The notes below the pieces were generated by a model. That model was not told the DNA's origin and searched no databases. It saw only the letters and a program-made list of their open reading frames with translations. From Acuticoccus yangtzensis (GTDB taxonomy: Bacteria > Pseudomonadota > Alphaproteobacteria > Rhizobiales > Amorphaceae): a DNA stretch of 64,000 nt. Location: contig NZ_MJUX01000001.1 in NCBI RefSeq assembly GCF_001927245.1, positions 124,001 through 188,000 of the forward strand, given 5' to 3'. Position 1 is the stretch's first letter. Each line of letters opens with the position of its first letter. Both the position numbers and the translations under genes were made by a program. Below, piece after piece: positions 18,765 through 28,392 of this stretch.

Positions 18765-19267
18765 GAGCGGTCCTGCACCGCCCGCGGATGCCGGTCGATC
18801 ACGTGGCGCCAGCCGACGCTCTCCCCGTCTCGCGCGATGGTGGCGCGGACCACCCATGAGCCTTCGGGCAGCGCCTCCACCGAGCGGTAGCGCCCTGCGC
18901 CGACGGCGGTGAAGCCGATCGGCTGCGGGTCGCCGCCGAGCAGCGGCTCGATCGTGGCGCTGACCACGGCCACCAGCGGCGCACCGTTCTCGCCCGTCAG
19001 GTCGATGCCTACGTGGCCGGCGCGGTCGGCGATGGCGATGTGCCAGCCGAGCGCTGCGGCCTGGTCGCGGGCGCGACCCTGCGCGGCATAGTCGATGGAC
19101 GCCACGTAGCCGTTTTTGGCGACGAGGCCGTTGAAGGTGCGGTTGGCGTAGACCGCCATGGTGATGTTCACCGTGATCACCACGCCGAAGAAGGCGACCA
19201 TGATGAGGAGCATGTGCCGCCCGGTGAACTCGCGGGCGGCCTTGCGGGGGGTGGCGGAAAGGGTCAC
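18761..19267 (-). CDS. ccoH: FixH/CcoH family protein
   Basis: A 168-residue membrane-anchored protein with one transmembrane helix (residues ~18-40, HMLLIMVAFFGVVITVNITM) followed by the family's Y-A-N-R-T-F-N-G-L-V segment and a periplasmic beta domain. CcoH/FixH is needed for stable assembly of cbb3 oxidase, probably with CcoI. It starts 4 bases after the ccoG stop and overlaps ccoI by 4 bases. Confidence 0.93.
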   Translation of the reverse strand: MTLSATPRKAAREFTGRHMLLIMVAFFGVVITVNITMAVYANRTFNGLVAKNGYVASIDYAAQGRARDQAAALGWHIAIADRAGHVGIDLTGENGAPLVAVVSATIEPLLGGDPQPIGFTAVGAGRYRSVEALPEGSWVVRATIARDGESVGWRHVIDRHPRAVQDRS

Positions 19268-19271
19268 GGGA

Positions 19272-20894
19272 TCAACGCTCCGGTGAATCGAAGACGGCGG
19301 AGGACGTGGAATTTTCGCGCCCCCCCATCTCGAAGGTGCGGAAGGTGAAGGCGGCGGTGTCGTCGGTCAGGTCGCGCGGGTCGGCCTTCACGAAGACGCG
19401 GAACTCGCGCACCTGGTCGGGGCCGACGGGGACGGCGAAGCGGCGCGCCGGCTCGTCGACGATGCCGGGGCTCCACATGAGGCCGCCGGGAAGTCCCTCG
19501 AGGCCGAAGTCGAATTCGCGCGGCGTCGGCTCCATGTTCATGATCTTGACCGTGTAGCCGTTGCGCACCGACCCGTCCGAAAGCTGGACGAAGCGGGGAT
19601 TGCGGTCGTGCGCGACGGACAGGTCCAGCCGGTCGCGCGACAGCACGGCGAAGACCATGCCGAGGCCGATGGCGCTCCACAAGCCGAAGTAGAGGAAGAC
19701 GCGCGGGCGCATCACCTCGCGCCAGCCGGGCAGCACCTGGCGCGCCTTGGCCGCCTCGACGCCCTCCTCCGCGGCGCGCTTGGTGTTGGCCGCATAGTCG
19801 GCGAGCGTGGTGTAGGAGATGAGGCCCTTGGGCTTGCCGATCTTCGCCATCACCTCGTCGCACGCGTCGATGCACAGGGCGCAGGTGATGCAAGGGAGCT
19901 GCTGGCCGTCGCGGATGTCGATCCCCGTGGGGCACACCGCCACGCAGGCGTTGCAGTCGATGCAGTCGCCGACGACCCGGCCTTCCGCGGCGGCGCGCTT
20001 GGCGTGGCGCGAGCGGGGCTCGCCGCGCCAATCGTTGTAGGTGACGGTGAGGGAATGCTCGTCCATCATCGCCGCCTGGATGCGCGGCCAGGGGCACATG
20101 TAGGTGCAGACCTGCTCGCGCATCAGCCCGCCCAGCGTGTAGGTGGTGAAGGTGAGGACGGCGACGGTGACATAGGCCGTCAACGGCGCCTGACCGCGCA
20201 CGAATTGGCCGAGAAGCGTCGGCGCATCGGCGAAATAGAAGATCCACGCCCCGCCGGTGGCCACAGCGATGAGGAGCCAGATGCCGTGCACGCTGGCCTT
20301 CAGGCGCAGCTTTCGGCCCGAAAAGGGCTCCTTGTCGAGCTTCATGCGGGCGTTGCGGTCGCCGATCACCAGCCGCTCGATCCAGATGAAGAGGTCCGTC
20401 CACACGGTTTGCGGGCAGGCATAGCCGCACCAGGCGCGGCCGACGGCGGAGGTCACCAGGAAGAGGCCGATGCCGGCCATGATGAGCAGGCCCGCGACGT
20501 AGAAGAATTCCTGCGGCCAGATCTCGATCCAGAAGAAGAAGAAACGGCGGCCGGCCAGATCGACCAGAACCGCCTGGTCCGGCGCATAGGGGCCGCGGTC
20601 GAAGCGAATCCAGGGCGTGATGTAGTAGACAGCCAGGCACAGGATCATGATGATCCATTTCCAGCGGCGGAATTGACCGTTCACCCGGCGCGGGTAGATC
20701 GGCTCCCGGCCCTTGTAGAGCTTCGGCTTCTTGCCCTTGTTGACGGCCGTGTCGTCGTACTGGCGCACGCCGGCCGGGTTGGTGGGCGCACCGGGGACCG
20801 GCTCGGCCACGGAGGGAGAGAGTGAGCCGGCGAACGTCGCGCCGGCGGCAGGGCGCTGTCCGAGATCGGGGCGGCCAACAAGAGTCACAGTCAT
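19272..20894 (-). CDS. ccoG: cbb3 oxidase accessory protein CcoG (RdxA/FixG)
   Basis: A 540-residue membrane iron-sulfur protein, shown in other bacteria to act as a cupric reductase during cbb3 oxidase maturation. It has about five membrane helices with cysteine motifs WCGYACPQTVW and CTYMCPWPR, then a soluble ferredoxin-like part with CIDCNACVAVCP and CITCALCIDACD for two [4Fe-4S] clusters, and a C-terminal Ig-like FixG domain. An FNR-type box 60 bases upstream shows it has its own oxygen-controlled promoter. It is first in the ccoGHIS operon. Confidence 0.96.
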   Translation of the reverse strand: MTVTLVGRPDLGQRPAAGATFAGSLSPSVAEPVPGAPTNPAGVRQYDDTAVNKGKKPKLYKGREPIYPRRVNGQFRRWKWIIMILCLAVYYITPWIRFDRGPYAPDQAVLVDLAGRRFFFFWIEIWPQEFFYVAGLLIMAGIGLFLVTSAVGRAWCGYACPQTVWTDLFIWIERLVIGDRNARMKLDKEPFSGRKLRLKASVHGIWLLIAVATGGAWIFYFADAPTLLGQFVRGQAPLTAYVTVAVLTFTTYTLGGLMREQVCTYMCPWPRIQAAMMDEHSLTVTYNDWRGEPRSRHAKRAAAEGRVVGDCIDCNACVAVCPTGIDIRDGQQLPCITCALCIDACDEVMAKIGKPKGLISYTTLADYAANTKRAAEEGVEAAKARQVLPGWREVMRPRVFLYFGLWSAIGLGMVFAVLSRDRLDLSVAHDRNPRFVQLSDGSVRNGYTVKIMNMEPTPREFDFGLEGLPGGLMWSPGIVDEPARRFAVPVGPDQVREFRVFVKADPRDLTDDTAAFTFRTFEMGGRENSTSSAVFDSPER

Positions 20895-20953
20895 TTCAGA
20901 AACTCCTGAAAACTGGAGAACCGCCGGCCTACGCCTCCAGCCCGGGGCATGTC

Positions 20954-20967
20954 TTGACCTCGATCAA
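20954..20967 (-). promoter_or_regulatory. FNR/FixK-type box upstream of ccoG
   Basis: TTGAC-CTCG-ATCAA (plus strand) matches the FNR/FixK consensus TTGAT-N4-ATCAA with one difference. It lies 60-73 bases upstream of the ccoG start, a suitable distance for a class II activator site. A nearly identical box precedes ccoN, which supports shared control by the nearby FNR protein. Confidence 0.85.
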
Positions 20968-21084
20968 TCATGACCGCGGGGCTGCGCCGAACCTGTCCCG
21001 CCATATTCCGCGGTCGCGTCCATGCCGCGGTCGCCGTGACAGACCCGGTGGGAGGCCGCTGCAGCCGCCGCCCGCCCCGAAGCA

Positions 21085-21109
21085 GACGGGCCCCGCACGC
21101 GGGCCCGTC
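21085..21109 (-). terminator. Hairpin after ccoP, likely end of ccoNOQP transcript
   Basis: Perfect 9-bp GC stem GACGGGCCC/GGGCCCGTC with a 7-base loop, 20 bases after the ccoP stop and upstream of the ccoG FNR box. It lacks a clear U-run, so it may be an attenuator, an RNA end-stabiliser or a weak terminator separating the two operons. Confidence 0.5.
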
Positions 21110-21129
21110 GTCGTCGATCACGCGCCGCC

Positions 21130-22014
21130 CTACTGGCCGCCGCCCAGATTGTGGACGTAGATGGCCAGCTTCTTGCGCGTGGCCTCGTCATAATACTCGG
21201 CCCACGGCGGCATCACGCCCATGCGGGGCCGGGTGATCTGCGCCGCGATCTGGTCGAGCTCCGAGCCGTAGAGCCAGATGGCATCGTTGAGGGCGGGCGC
21301 GCCGACCTCGATCATGCCGCCGCCGTCCTCGCCATGGCAAGCGGCGCACTGGGTCTGGTAGACCTCGGTGCCGGCCTCCGCCGCCGCCGCGTCATGGTCC
21401 AGCCCGGAGAGGCTGCGGACATAATGGGCAACGTCGCGGATCTCGCCCGCCGACAGGATGCCGTCCGCCCCGAAGGCCGGCATCATCGAGAAACGCGCGT
21501 CGATGTCGTCTTCGTTGCGCACGCCGTGGCTGATCGTGAAGAAGATCTCGTCCACGGTGCCGCCCCAGAGCCAATCATCGTCGTTGAGATTGGGGTAGCC
21601 GAGTTCCTGATTGCCCTGCGCGCCAGAGCCGTGACACTGCACGCACACGAGTTTGAAGGACGAGGCCCCCGAGCGCTGCGCATAGTCGGCGAGCTGCGGA
21701 TCGGCGGCGATCTCCTCGAACGACGCGGCGGCGATCTGGGTATCCAGCACCGCGCGGCTCTCGTTGATGGTGGCGATCTCCGCCGCCACCTCGCCGCGGC
21801 TCGACCAGCCGAGCACACCCTTCGTGCCGGAGGACAGCAGCGGCCACGACGGGTAGAGAACCCAGTAGACCACCGCGAAGACGATGGTCGCGTACATGAG
21901 ATAAAGCCACCAGCGCGGGAGCGGGTTGTTCAGCTCCTCGATGCCGTCCCAGCTATGCCCCGTGGTTTGAACGCCGGTGACTTCATCGACCGGCTTGCCG
22001 TCCTTCGGCGTCAT
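21130..22014 (-). CDS. ccoP: cbb3 cytochrome c oxidase subunit III (dihaem)
   Basis: A 294-residue membrane-anchored dihaem cytochrome c that feeds electrons to CcoN. The N-terminal GIEELNNPLPRWWLYLM segment and one membrane helix (residues ~32-55) precede two cytochrome c domains with CVQCH (124-128) and CAACH (222-226). Distal methionines are available in MMPAFG and MPPWAE. It overlaps ccoQ by 4 bases (ATGA) and ends the ccoNOQP operon. Confidence 0.97.
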   Translation of the reverse strand: MTPKDGKPVDEVTGVQTTGHSWDGIEELNNPLPRWWLYLMYATIVFAVVYWVLYPSWPLLSSGTKGVLGWSSRGEVAAEIATINESRAVLDTQIAAASFEEIAADPQLADYAQRSGASSFKLVCVQCHGSGAQGNQELGYPNLNDDDWLWGGTVDEIFFTISHGVRNEDDIDARFSMMPAFGADGILSAGEIRDVAHYVRSLSGLDHDAAAAEAGTEVYQTQCAACHGEDGGGMIEVGAPALNDAIWLYGSELDQIAAQITRPRMGVMPPWAEYYDEATRKKLAIYVHNLGGGQ

Positions 22015-22253
22015 GGTCTGTCCTCGCGATCGGCCGGGTTTCGGGACGCGCCCGCCCCCGCCGTCTTCAACGGATGGGATGTCTTGTCGCTTTCAGCGGG
22101 GCTCTCGGGTGCTTCCATCGGGATCCGGGCCGCTTGGCGATAGCGCTCGGCGCTGCCGCGACGGAACACGAAGAGGAGCATCATCAGGAACACGATGACG
22201 AGGAGAGCGAGCCCCCACGTGTCGGCGAAATGACGAAAGGCTTCGTAGGTCAT
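22011..22253 (-). CDS. ccoQ: cbb3 oxidase small subunit CcoQ
   Basis: An 80-residue membrane protein with one helix ([20 protein letters not shown], residues ~14-33) preceded by [13 protein letters not shown], the CcoQ pattern, and followed by a hydrophilic tail. CcoQ stabilises the cbb3 complex. It overlaps ccoO and ccoP by 4 bases each, giving tight translational coupling. Confidence 0.94.
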   Translation of the reverse strand: MTYEAFRHFADTWGLALLVIVFLMMLLFVFRRGSAERYRQAARIPMEAPESPAESDKTSHPLKTAGAGASRNPADREDRP

Positions 22254-23044
22254 CGCCCCTCCGCCGCCGGCTCGAACTCGGACAGGTCGACCATCGTGCC
22301 CAGCACCTGGAGGTAGGCGATGAGCGCATCCATCTCCGACAGCACCCGCGGATTGCCGTCGAAATCGCGGATGTTGAGGGCGTTCTCGTAGCGCTCCTCG
22401 AGGCCGGACGGATCGTCGTTCATCGCCGCCTGGGCCATCATGTCGGCGGCCGCGTTCTCGATCATCTCGTCGCTATAGGGGACGCCCACCGCTCGGTTGG
22501 CCGAAAGGTCGGCGGCGATCAGCTTCGGGTCCACCTTCCGGTCCAGCAGGAAGGAGTAGCTCGGCATGATCGATTCCGGCACCACGTCGCGCGGCTCGTA
22601 GAGGTGCTGGACGTGCCAGGCGTCCGAATAGCGGCCGCCGACGCGGGCGAGATCAGGCCCGGTGCGCTTGGAGCCCCATTGGAAGGGGTGGTCGTACATC
22701 GACTCCGCGGCGAGGCTGTAGTGGCCGTAGCGCTCCACCTCGTCCCGGAAGGGGCGGATCATCTGGCTGTGGCACAGATAGCAGCCCTCGCGGACGTAGA
22801 CGTTGCGGCCCGCGAGCTCGAGCGGGGTGTAGGGGCGCACCCCGTCCACCTCCTCGATCGTGTTGTCAACATAGAACAGCGGCGCGATCTCGACGAGGCC
22901 GCCGATGGCGACGGTGATGAACGACAGGACGAGGAGCAGCGTGACGTTGCGCTCGATCTTGCCGTGGTCGAACACCGGCGCCTTGGCGCTCTCGTGCGGG
23001 TCCTGCGACGGCGGGGGGGTCGTGTTGCTGTGGGATGCGGACAT
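22250..23044 (-). CDS. ccoO: cbb3 cytochrome c oxidase subunit II (monohaem)
   Basis: A 264-residue membrane-anchored cytochrome c subunit. One N-terminal membrane helix (residues ~33-52) is followed by the haem-binding site CYLCH at 88-92 and the conserved [18 protein letters not shown] and [13 protein letters not shown] segments. It passes electrons from CcoP to the catalytic subunit. It starts 6 bases after ccoN ends. Length and motifs are canonical. Confidence 0.97.
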   Translation of the reverse strand: MSASHSNTTPPPSQDPHESAKAPVFDHGKIERNVTLLLVLSFITVAIGGLVEIAPLFYVDNTIEEVDGVRPYTPLELAGRNVYVREGCYLCHSQMIRPFRDEVERYGHYSLAAESMYDHPFQWGSKRTGPDLARVGGRYSDAWHVQHLYEPRDVVPESIMPSYSFLLDRKVDPKLIAADLSANRAVGVPYSDEMIENAAADMMAQAAMNDDPSGLEERYENALNIRDFDGNPRVLSEMDALIAYLQVLGTMVDLSEFEPAAEGR

Positions 23045-23050
23045 GATCGC

Positions 23051-24670
23051 TTACTCCGCCGGCGCGAGCTGGGCCGCGGGGGCCGTCTGACCGGCCACCT
23101 TGCCGCGGATCGTCTGGGTGATGTTGATGACGAAGAGGACGCCGCCGACGAGGTAGAAGATGCCGCCGACCGCGCGGATGACGTAGTAGGGGAACAGCGC
23201 CGCCACCGTTTCGGCGAACGAGTACACGAGGTAGCCGTCGGCGTTGTACTCACGCCACATCAGCCCCTGCGTGATGCCCGACACCCACATCGACGCCGCG
23301 TAGAGGACGATCCCCAGCGTCGCCAGCCAGAAGTGCCAGTTGACGAGGCGCATCGAGTAGAGCTGCGGCCGGTGCCACAGGACCGGGGCGAGGTAGTAGA
23401 CGACGCCGAAGGTGATGAGCCCGTTCCAGCCGAGCGCGCCTGAGTGCACGTGGCCGATCGTCCAGTCCGTGTAGTGGGACAGCGAGTTGACCGACTTGAT
23501 GGACAGCATCGGCCCCTCGAAGGTGGACATGCCGTAGAAGGCGACGGCCATCACCATCATGCGCAGGACCGGGTCGGTTCTGAGCTTGTCCCAGGCGCCG
23601 GACAGGGTCATCACGCCGTTGATCATGCCGCCCCAGGAGGGCATCCAAAGCATGATCGAGAAGGTCATGCCGAGCGTCTGCGCCCAGTCCGGCAGGGCCG
23701 TATAGTGCAGGTGGTGGGGACCTGCCCAGATGTAGAGGAAGATCAGCGACCAGAAGTGGACGATGGACAGGCGGTAGGAATAGACCGGCCGCTCGGCCCG
23801 CTTGGGGATGTAGTAGTACATCATGGCGAGGAAGCCGGCGGTGAGGAAGAAGCCGACCGCGTTATGGCCGTACCACCACTGCGTCAACGCATCCTGCACA
23901 CCCGCGAACGCCGAGTAGGACTTGGAGCCGAACAGCGAAACCGGGATCGCCAGGTTGTTCACCACGTGCAGCATCGCAATCGTCACGATGAAGGCGAGGT
24001 AGAACCAGTTGGCCACGTAGATGTGCGGCTCCTTGCGCTTCACCAAGGTGCCGATGAACATGACCAGGAAGGCGACCCAGACGACGGTCAGCCACAGGTC
24101 CACGTACCATTCCGGCTCGGCATATTCCTTCGACTGGGTGACACCCATGAGGTAGCCCGTCGCCGCCAGGACGATGAAGAGCTGGTAGCCCCAAAAGATG
24201 AACCAGCCGAGCGCCTCGCCGCCGAACATGCGCGCGTGGGTGGTGCGCTGCACCACATGCATGGCGGTGGCGATGAGGACGGACCCGCCGAACGCGAAGA
24301 TGACCGCGGAGGTGTGCAGCGGGCGCAGCCGGCCGAAGTTGAACCAGGGTTCGAGGTTGAGGTCCGGGAAGGCAAGCTGGAGGGCGATGAAGACGCCCGC
24401 CGCAAATCCGGCGATGCCCCACACCATCACCGCGATGACACCCGCCTTCACGGGGCCGTCAACGTAGCCGGTGGTGTCCCTCCGCGTCTTGGTCAGCCGT
24501 CCATCAGCCTCCCAATGGAGCGACTTGGCGTTGACGATGGCGACGATTGCCGTGACAGCGGCCACGACCCACATGTGGGTCGCGAACTGCGGATCACGCG
24601 CGAGCGCTGCGGCGACGATCGCCAGCAGCGAGACGATACCGAAAATTGGTATGAGAAGGGCGTTTCCCAT
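23051..24670 (-). CDS. ccoN: cbb3 cytochrome c oxidase catalytic subunit I
   Basis: A 539-residue haem-copper oxidase subunit that reduces oxygen to water and pumps protons with high oxygen affinity. It has about twelve membrane helices and the histidines for the low-spin haem, haem b3 and CuB, for example in [34 protein letters not shown] and [14 protein letters not shown]. The ATG at 24670 is preferred because GAGGAG lies just upstream; the in-frame GTG at 24688 would leave almost no leader after the FNR box. It is the first gene of ccoNOQP. Confidence 0.97.
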   Translation of the reverse strand: MGNALLIPIFGIVSLLAIVAAALARDPQFATHMWVVAAVTAIVAIVNAKSLHWEADGRLTKTRRDTTGYVDGPVKAGVIAVMVWGIAGFAAGVFIALQLAFPDLNLEPWFNFGRLRPLHTSAVIFAFGGSVLIATAMHVVQRTTHARMFGGEALGWFIFWGYQLFIVLAATGYLMGVTQSKEYAEPEWYVDLWLTVVWVAFLVMFIGTLVKRKEPHIYVANWFYLAFIVTIAMLHVVNNLAIPVSLFGSKSYSAFAGVQDALTQWWYGHNAVGFFLTAGFLAMMYYYIPKRAERPVYSYRLSIVHFWSLIFLYIWAGPHHLHYTALPDWAQTLGMTFSIMLWMPSWGGMINGVMTLSGAWDKLRTDPVLRMMVMAVAFYGMSTFEGPMLSIKSVNSLSHYTDWTIGHVHSGALGWNGLITFGVVYYLAPVLWHRPQLYSMRLVNWHFWLATLGIVLYAASMWVSGITQGLMWREYNADGYLVYSFAETVAALFPYYVIRAVGGIFYLVGGVLFVINITQTIRGKVAGQTAPAAQLAPAE

Positions 24671-24730
24671 GGGCTCCTCGACGGACACGCGAATGAGCGC
24701 GCACGCTAGGAGCGGAGGGACGGGCGATCT

Positions 24731-24744
24731 TTGACTTCGATCAA
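24731..24744 (-). promoter_or_regulatory. FNR/FixK-type box upstream of ccoN
   Basis: TTGAC-TTCG-ATCAA (plus strand), 61-74 bases upstream of the ccoN ATG at 24670 and in the gap between the regulator gene and ccoN. It is nearly identical to the ccoG box, and both carry the same TTGAC half-site. If the site centres at -41.5, transcription would start about 25 bases before the ATG, which supports that start choice. Confidence 0.87.
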
Positions 24745-24823
24745 CCTGCCGGCCCGACCACGGCGCGGCGCTCCGGCCGCGGCCCGAGACGCCGTGACGG
24801 CGACCGCCGTCCGCGCGGGCCCT

Positions 24824-25552
24824 TTACTCCGACAGGAGCCGCAGCCGGGCGACGTTCGTGATGCGCACCGCCCGCGTTCCGTCCAGCGCGATGGCGCCCT
24901 GGTCCGACAAGGTCCTGAACTTCCGGCTGACGGTCTCGATCGTCAGCCCGGTGTAGCTGGCGATCTGCGCGCGGGTGATGGGGATCTCGAACACCATCCC
25001 GTCCACCGCGGTCTCGAGCGGATAGTGGCGGCATCCGGCGTCGGTATAGCGCGTGGCGAGACGCAACAGGAATGTGGCCACCCGCTCCTCGGCCGTCTTC
25101 TGTCCCAAGAGGAGCATCCACTCGCGCGCATTGGCGAGCTCGTGCCGCGCATGGGCGAGGTAGGCGCGCTGCAGCCCGGCATGTTCGCCCAGCAGCCGCT
25201 GAAAGCCGGCGCGGTCGTGATAGCACAGCTTCACGTCGCTCACGGCCTGAACGGTCGTGTCCGACACCCCATCCAGTTCACCGGAAATGAAGTCGGCGGG
25301 AAACAGGACGGAGACGATCTGCTCTCGCCCGTCCGCCATCGCCTTCTTCTCGATGCAAATTCCGGATGCGATGTTGGCGATGATCGAAGGATCACCTTCG
25401 GTGACGATCGTTTGACCCTCAGTAAACGTGCGAAAACGAGAGGCGTTGTTGAGCGCCGTCAATTCGGACGGCGACAAGGCGCTGCAGAGTGCGCGACTGC
25501 GCACAGCACACCGCGTGCACGCTTGCGGTATCATGATACCGTCAGTGGACAT
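24824..25552 (-). CDS. FnrL-type oxygen-sensing Crp/Fnr regulator
   Basis: A 242-residue Crp/Fnr activator. Cysteines at 12, 15 and 23 (CTRCAVRSRALC) and a central cysteine at 110 (VKLCYHD) match the four [4Fe-4S] ligands of E. coli FNR and Rhodobacter FnrL, so it should dimerise and bind DNA when oxygen is low. The C-terminal winged HTH has the recognition helix IETVSRKF, with the E-x-x-S-R residues that read TTGAT-type half-sites. It lies directly upstream of ccoN on the same strand and is the obvious regulator of both boxes. The start could also be 25591 or the ATG at 25534, which sits in a 16-bp palindrome. Confidence 0.92.
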   Translation of the reverse strand: MSTDGIMIPQACTRCAVRSRALCSALSPSELTALNNASRFRTFTEGQTIVTEGDPSIIANIASGICIEKKAMADGREQIVSVLFPADFISGELDGVSDTTVQAVSDVKLCYHDRAGFQRLLGEHAGLQRAYLAHARHELANAREWMLLLGQKTAEERVATFLLRLATRYTDAGCRHYPLETAVDGMVFEIPITRAQIASYTGLTIETVSRKFRTLSDQGAIALDGTRAVRITNVARLRLLSE

Positions 25553-25791
25553 TTCACACTCTGATCGGGCCGTGCCGATCCCCGCTCTCATCTTCGCTCA
25601 CTCTATATGTTCCACCATTTATCTCAATTGTAAGGCAAGCCGGCCGGCCCGATTGGCGCACCGTCCCTCCGCGCCCGCACCCCGGTGCACGCGCATGGGG
25701 TTTCAATTGGCCGCGATCCGTGCAGCTTGCTGAAACCATCGAATCGCCCATCAAGACATTCGCCCAATAAACGACCCCGGGAGACCCCATC

Positions 25792-26940
25792 ATGTCATTC
25801 GCGCCCGACGACGCCAGAGCCACCCTCCTCGGCCGTGCCTTCCGCCCCGGCATCGGCCCCGCCGTCGTCACCGTCCGCGACGGCGCCCTCGTCGACATCA
25901 CCTCCAAAGACGCCCCCACCGTGCGCGACGTGACCGAGGGCGCCGACCCGGCCGCCTTCGTGCGCGCCGCCCCCGGCGAGGCGATCGGCGATGCGGCCGC
26001 CATCGTCGCCACCGCCGAAGCGGACCGCGATCCGGCCCAGCCCTACATGCTCGCCCCGGTCGACCTGCAGGCCGTCAAGGCGTCCGGCGTCACCTTCGTG
26101 CAGAGCCTGATGGAGCGGGTGATCGAAGAGCAGGCGCGCGGCGATCTCACCAAGGCCGCCGCTCTGCGGTCCGAGATCACCACCCTCATCGGAACCGACC
26201 TGTCGCAGTTGAAGCCTGGCTCGGCCGAGGCGATGGCGCTGAAGGACGAGCTGATGGCGCGCGGCGCCTGGTCGCAATATCTGGAGGTCGGCATCGGCCC
26301 GGATGCGGAGATCTTCACCAAGGCCCAGCCGCTCAGCGCGGTCGGACCCGGCGCCTTCGTCGGCCTCCATCCGGTGTCCTCCTGGAACAACCCGGAGCCG
26401 GAAATCGTCGTCGTGGTGCGTTCGGACGGTACGATCGTCGGCGCCACGCTCGGCAACGACGTGAACCTGCGTGACGTTGAGGGCCGCTCGGCGCTGCTGC
26501 TGGGCAAGGCCAAGGACAACAACGCCTCCGCCGCGCTGGGCCCCTTCATCCGCCTCTATGACGAGAGCTTCGGCCCGGCCGACGTCGCCAGCGCGGAGGT
26601 CAGCCTCACGGTGGAGGGAACGGACGGGTTCCGCCTCACCGGCAGCTCGTCGATGAGCAAGATCAGCCGCTCGCCGGAAGAGCTGGTCGCCGCCACCATC
26701 GGCCGCCACCACCAGTACCCGGATGGTCTTGTGCTCTATCTCGGCACCATGTTCGCCCCGGTGGAGGATCGCGACGCGCCCGGCCAGGGCTTCACCCACC
26801 ACGTGGGCGACGTCGTGACGATCGCGACGCCGACGTTGGGTGCGCTCTCCAACACCGTCGTCCTGTCGACGGAGGCGCCGGCCTGGACCTTCGGCATGCG
26901 CGAGCTGATGGCCAACCTCTCCGGCCGCGGCCTCCTCTGA
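25792..26940 (+). CDS. Fumarylacetoacetate hydrolase (FAH) superfamily protein
   Basis: A 382-residue FAH-superfamily enzyme, a group of metal-dependent hydrolases, decarboxylases and hydratases acting on 2-oxo acids. The metal-binding pattern is visible in NNPEPEIVVVV (E-x-E) and ATLGNDVNLRDVEG (D); GKAKDNNASAALGPF follows. It is of the longer class related to sugar-acid and aromatic catabolism enzymes, but substrate and reaction cannot be assigned. It is divergent from the FNR gene and converges with the aminotransferase across a strong hairpin. Confidence 0.85.
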   Translation: MSFAPDDARATLLGRAFRPGIGPAVVTVRDGALVDITSKDAPTVRDVTEGADPAAFVRAAPGEAIGDAAAIVATAEADRDPAQPYMLAPVDLQAVKASGVTFVQSLMERVIEEQARGDLTKAAALRSEITTLIGTDLSQLKPGSAEAMALKDELMARGAWSQYLEVGIGPDAEIFTKAQPLSAVGPGAFVGLHPVSSWNNPEPEIVVVVRSDGTIVGATLGNDVNLRDVEGRSALLLGKAKDNNASAALGPFIRLYDESFGPADVASAEVSLTVEGTDGFRLTGSSSMSKISRSPEELVAATIGRHHQYPDGLVLYLGTMFAPVEDRDAPGQGFTHHVGDVVTIATPTLGALSNTVVLSTEAPAWTFGMRELMANLSGRGLL

Positions 26941-26944
26941 GCCG

Positions 26945-26970
26945 GCCTCCCGGCCAGGCGGCCGGGAGGC
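26945..26970. terminator. Strong hairpin between convergent genes
   Basis: Perfect 11-bp inverted repeat GCCTCCCGGCC/GGCCGGGAGGC with a 4-base loop, starting 5 bases after the FAH stop and 16 bases from the aminotransferase stop. It could end transcription from both sides, although no U-run is present. Confidence 0.55.
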
Positions 26971-26985
26971 GCCGTGCCCCCGCCC

Positions 26986-28308
26986 TCAGGGAAGATCGCG
27001 CAGCACGGCCTCCAGCATGCCGAACAGCTCGTCGATCTGCGCCGCGCTGATGATCAGCGGCGGCGACAGGGCGATGATGTCGCCCGTCACGCGGATCATC
27101 AGCCCTGCCGCGAAGGCGCGGCGCATGGCCTCGAACCCGCGGGCGCCGGGCTTGCCGGCGCGCGGCGCCAGCTCGATCGCCCCGATGAGGCCGAGATTGC
27201 GGATATCGATTACATGCGGGCAACCGGCCAGGCGGTGCAGCTTCTCCTCCCAGATCGGCGCCAGCATCGCCGCGTTCTGGAACAGTTCGTCGTCGCGGTA
27301 GACGTCGAGCGTGGCAAGCGCCGCCGCACAGGCCAGCGGGTGCCCGGAATAGGTGTAGCCGTGGTAAAGCTCGATCGGCGTCGGCGACCCCTCGACGATC
27401 GCACCGTGCACCGCGGAGGTGGTCATCACCGCCCCCATCGGCACCGCGGCGTTGGTGAGGCCCTTCGCCAGCACCATGATGTCCGGCACGCTGCCATAAT
27501 AGTCGCCGGCACAGGTGGTGCCGAGGCGGCCGAAGGCGGTGATCACCTCGTCGAAGATGAGGATGATGCCGTGCTGGTCGCAAAGCTGGCGCAGGCGGAA
27601 GAGGTAACCCTTCGGCGGCACCAGGACACCGGTCGACCCGGCGACCGGCTCGACGATCACGGCGGCGATCTTGTCCGCCCCATGCTCGGCGATGAGCCGT
27701 TCCAGATCGTCGGCGAGGTCCGCCCCTTCGTCGGGCGCCCCTTTGGAGAAGGCACTTTCGGGGCGGTAGGTGTGGCACAGATGGTCGACCGGCTGAAGCG
27801 ACGCGCCGAACTGCGCCTTGTTGGCCGCGATGCCTCCGACCGCCATGCCGCCGAAGCCGGATCCGTGATAGCCCCGCTCGCGGCCGATCAGCAGCGTCCG
27901 CTCGGTCTCGCCGTTGGCGTGGTGGTAGGCGAGCGCGATCTTCAGCGCCGAATCCACCGCCTCCGAGCCGGAGTTTGCAAAGAACACGTGCTTCAACGCG
28001 GACGGGAACAGGGCGGTGAGGCGCGTCGCGAGATCGAAGGCCAGCGGGTGACCGAACTGGAAGCTCGGCGCATAGTCGAGCTCGGCCGCCTGCTCGGCGA
28101 TCGCGCCGACGATGCGCGGGTCGCCGTGACCGGCATTGACGCACCACAGCCCCGCCGTCCCGTCCAGAATCCGCCGACCGTCCGCCGCAGTATAGTGCAT
28201 ACCCCGCGCGCCGACGACCACCCGCGGGTCCGCCTTGAACGCCCGATTCGCCGTATAGGGCATCCAGTAGCCGGCGAGGTCATTCGGGCGGCCAGAGGTC
28301 GCGTCCAT
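26986..28308 (-). CDS. Class III omega-amino acid:pyruvate aminotransferase
   Basis: A 440-residue PLP-dependent class III aminotransferase of the omega-amino acid (beta-alanine):pyruvate type. It shows FFANSGSEAVDSALKIA for phosphate binding, FDEVITAFGRLG for the pyridine-contacting aspartate, and the PLP lysine in MVLAKGLTNAAVPMGAV. The N-terminal YWMPYTANRAFK and AGLWCVNAGHG segments are characteristic of this subgroup. The amine donor is not known. It lies 84 bases downstream of mtnA on the same strand and may share its transcript. Confidence 0.92.
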   Translation of the reverse strand: MDATSGRPNDLAGYWMPYTANRAFKADPRVVVGARGMHYTAADGRRILDGTAGLWCVNAGHGDPRIVGAIAEQAAELDYAPSFQFGHPLAFDLATRLTALFPSALKHVFFANSGSEAVDSALKIALAYHHANGETERTLLIGRERGYHGSGFGGMAVGGIAANKAQFGASLQPVDHLCHTYRPESAFSKGAPDEGADLADDLERLIAEHGADKIAAVIVEPVAGSTGVLVPPKGYLFRLRQLCDQHGIILIFDEVITAFGRLGTTCAGDYYGSVPDIMVLAKGLTNAAVPMGAVMTTSAVHGAIVEGSPTPIELYHGYTYSGHPLACAAALATLDVYRDDELFQNAAMLAPIWEEKLHRLAGCPHVIDIRNLGLIGAIELAPRAGKPGARGFEAMRRAFAAGLMIRVTGDIIALSPPLIISAAQIDELFGMLEAVLRDLP

Positions 28309-28392
28309 CGCACTTCGTCCTTCATCCTGCGTGGCGGACCGCCACCCGGCAGGGCCTCTGTAACATTGGGGTGCGGACCCGCACCCGGTGGT

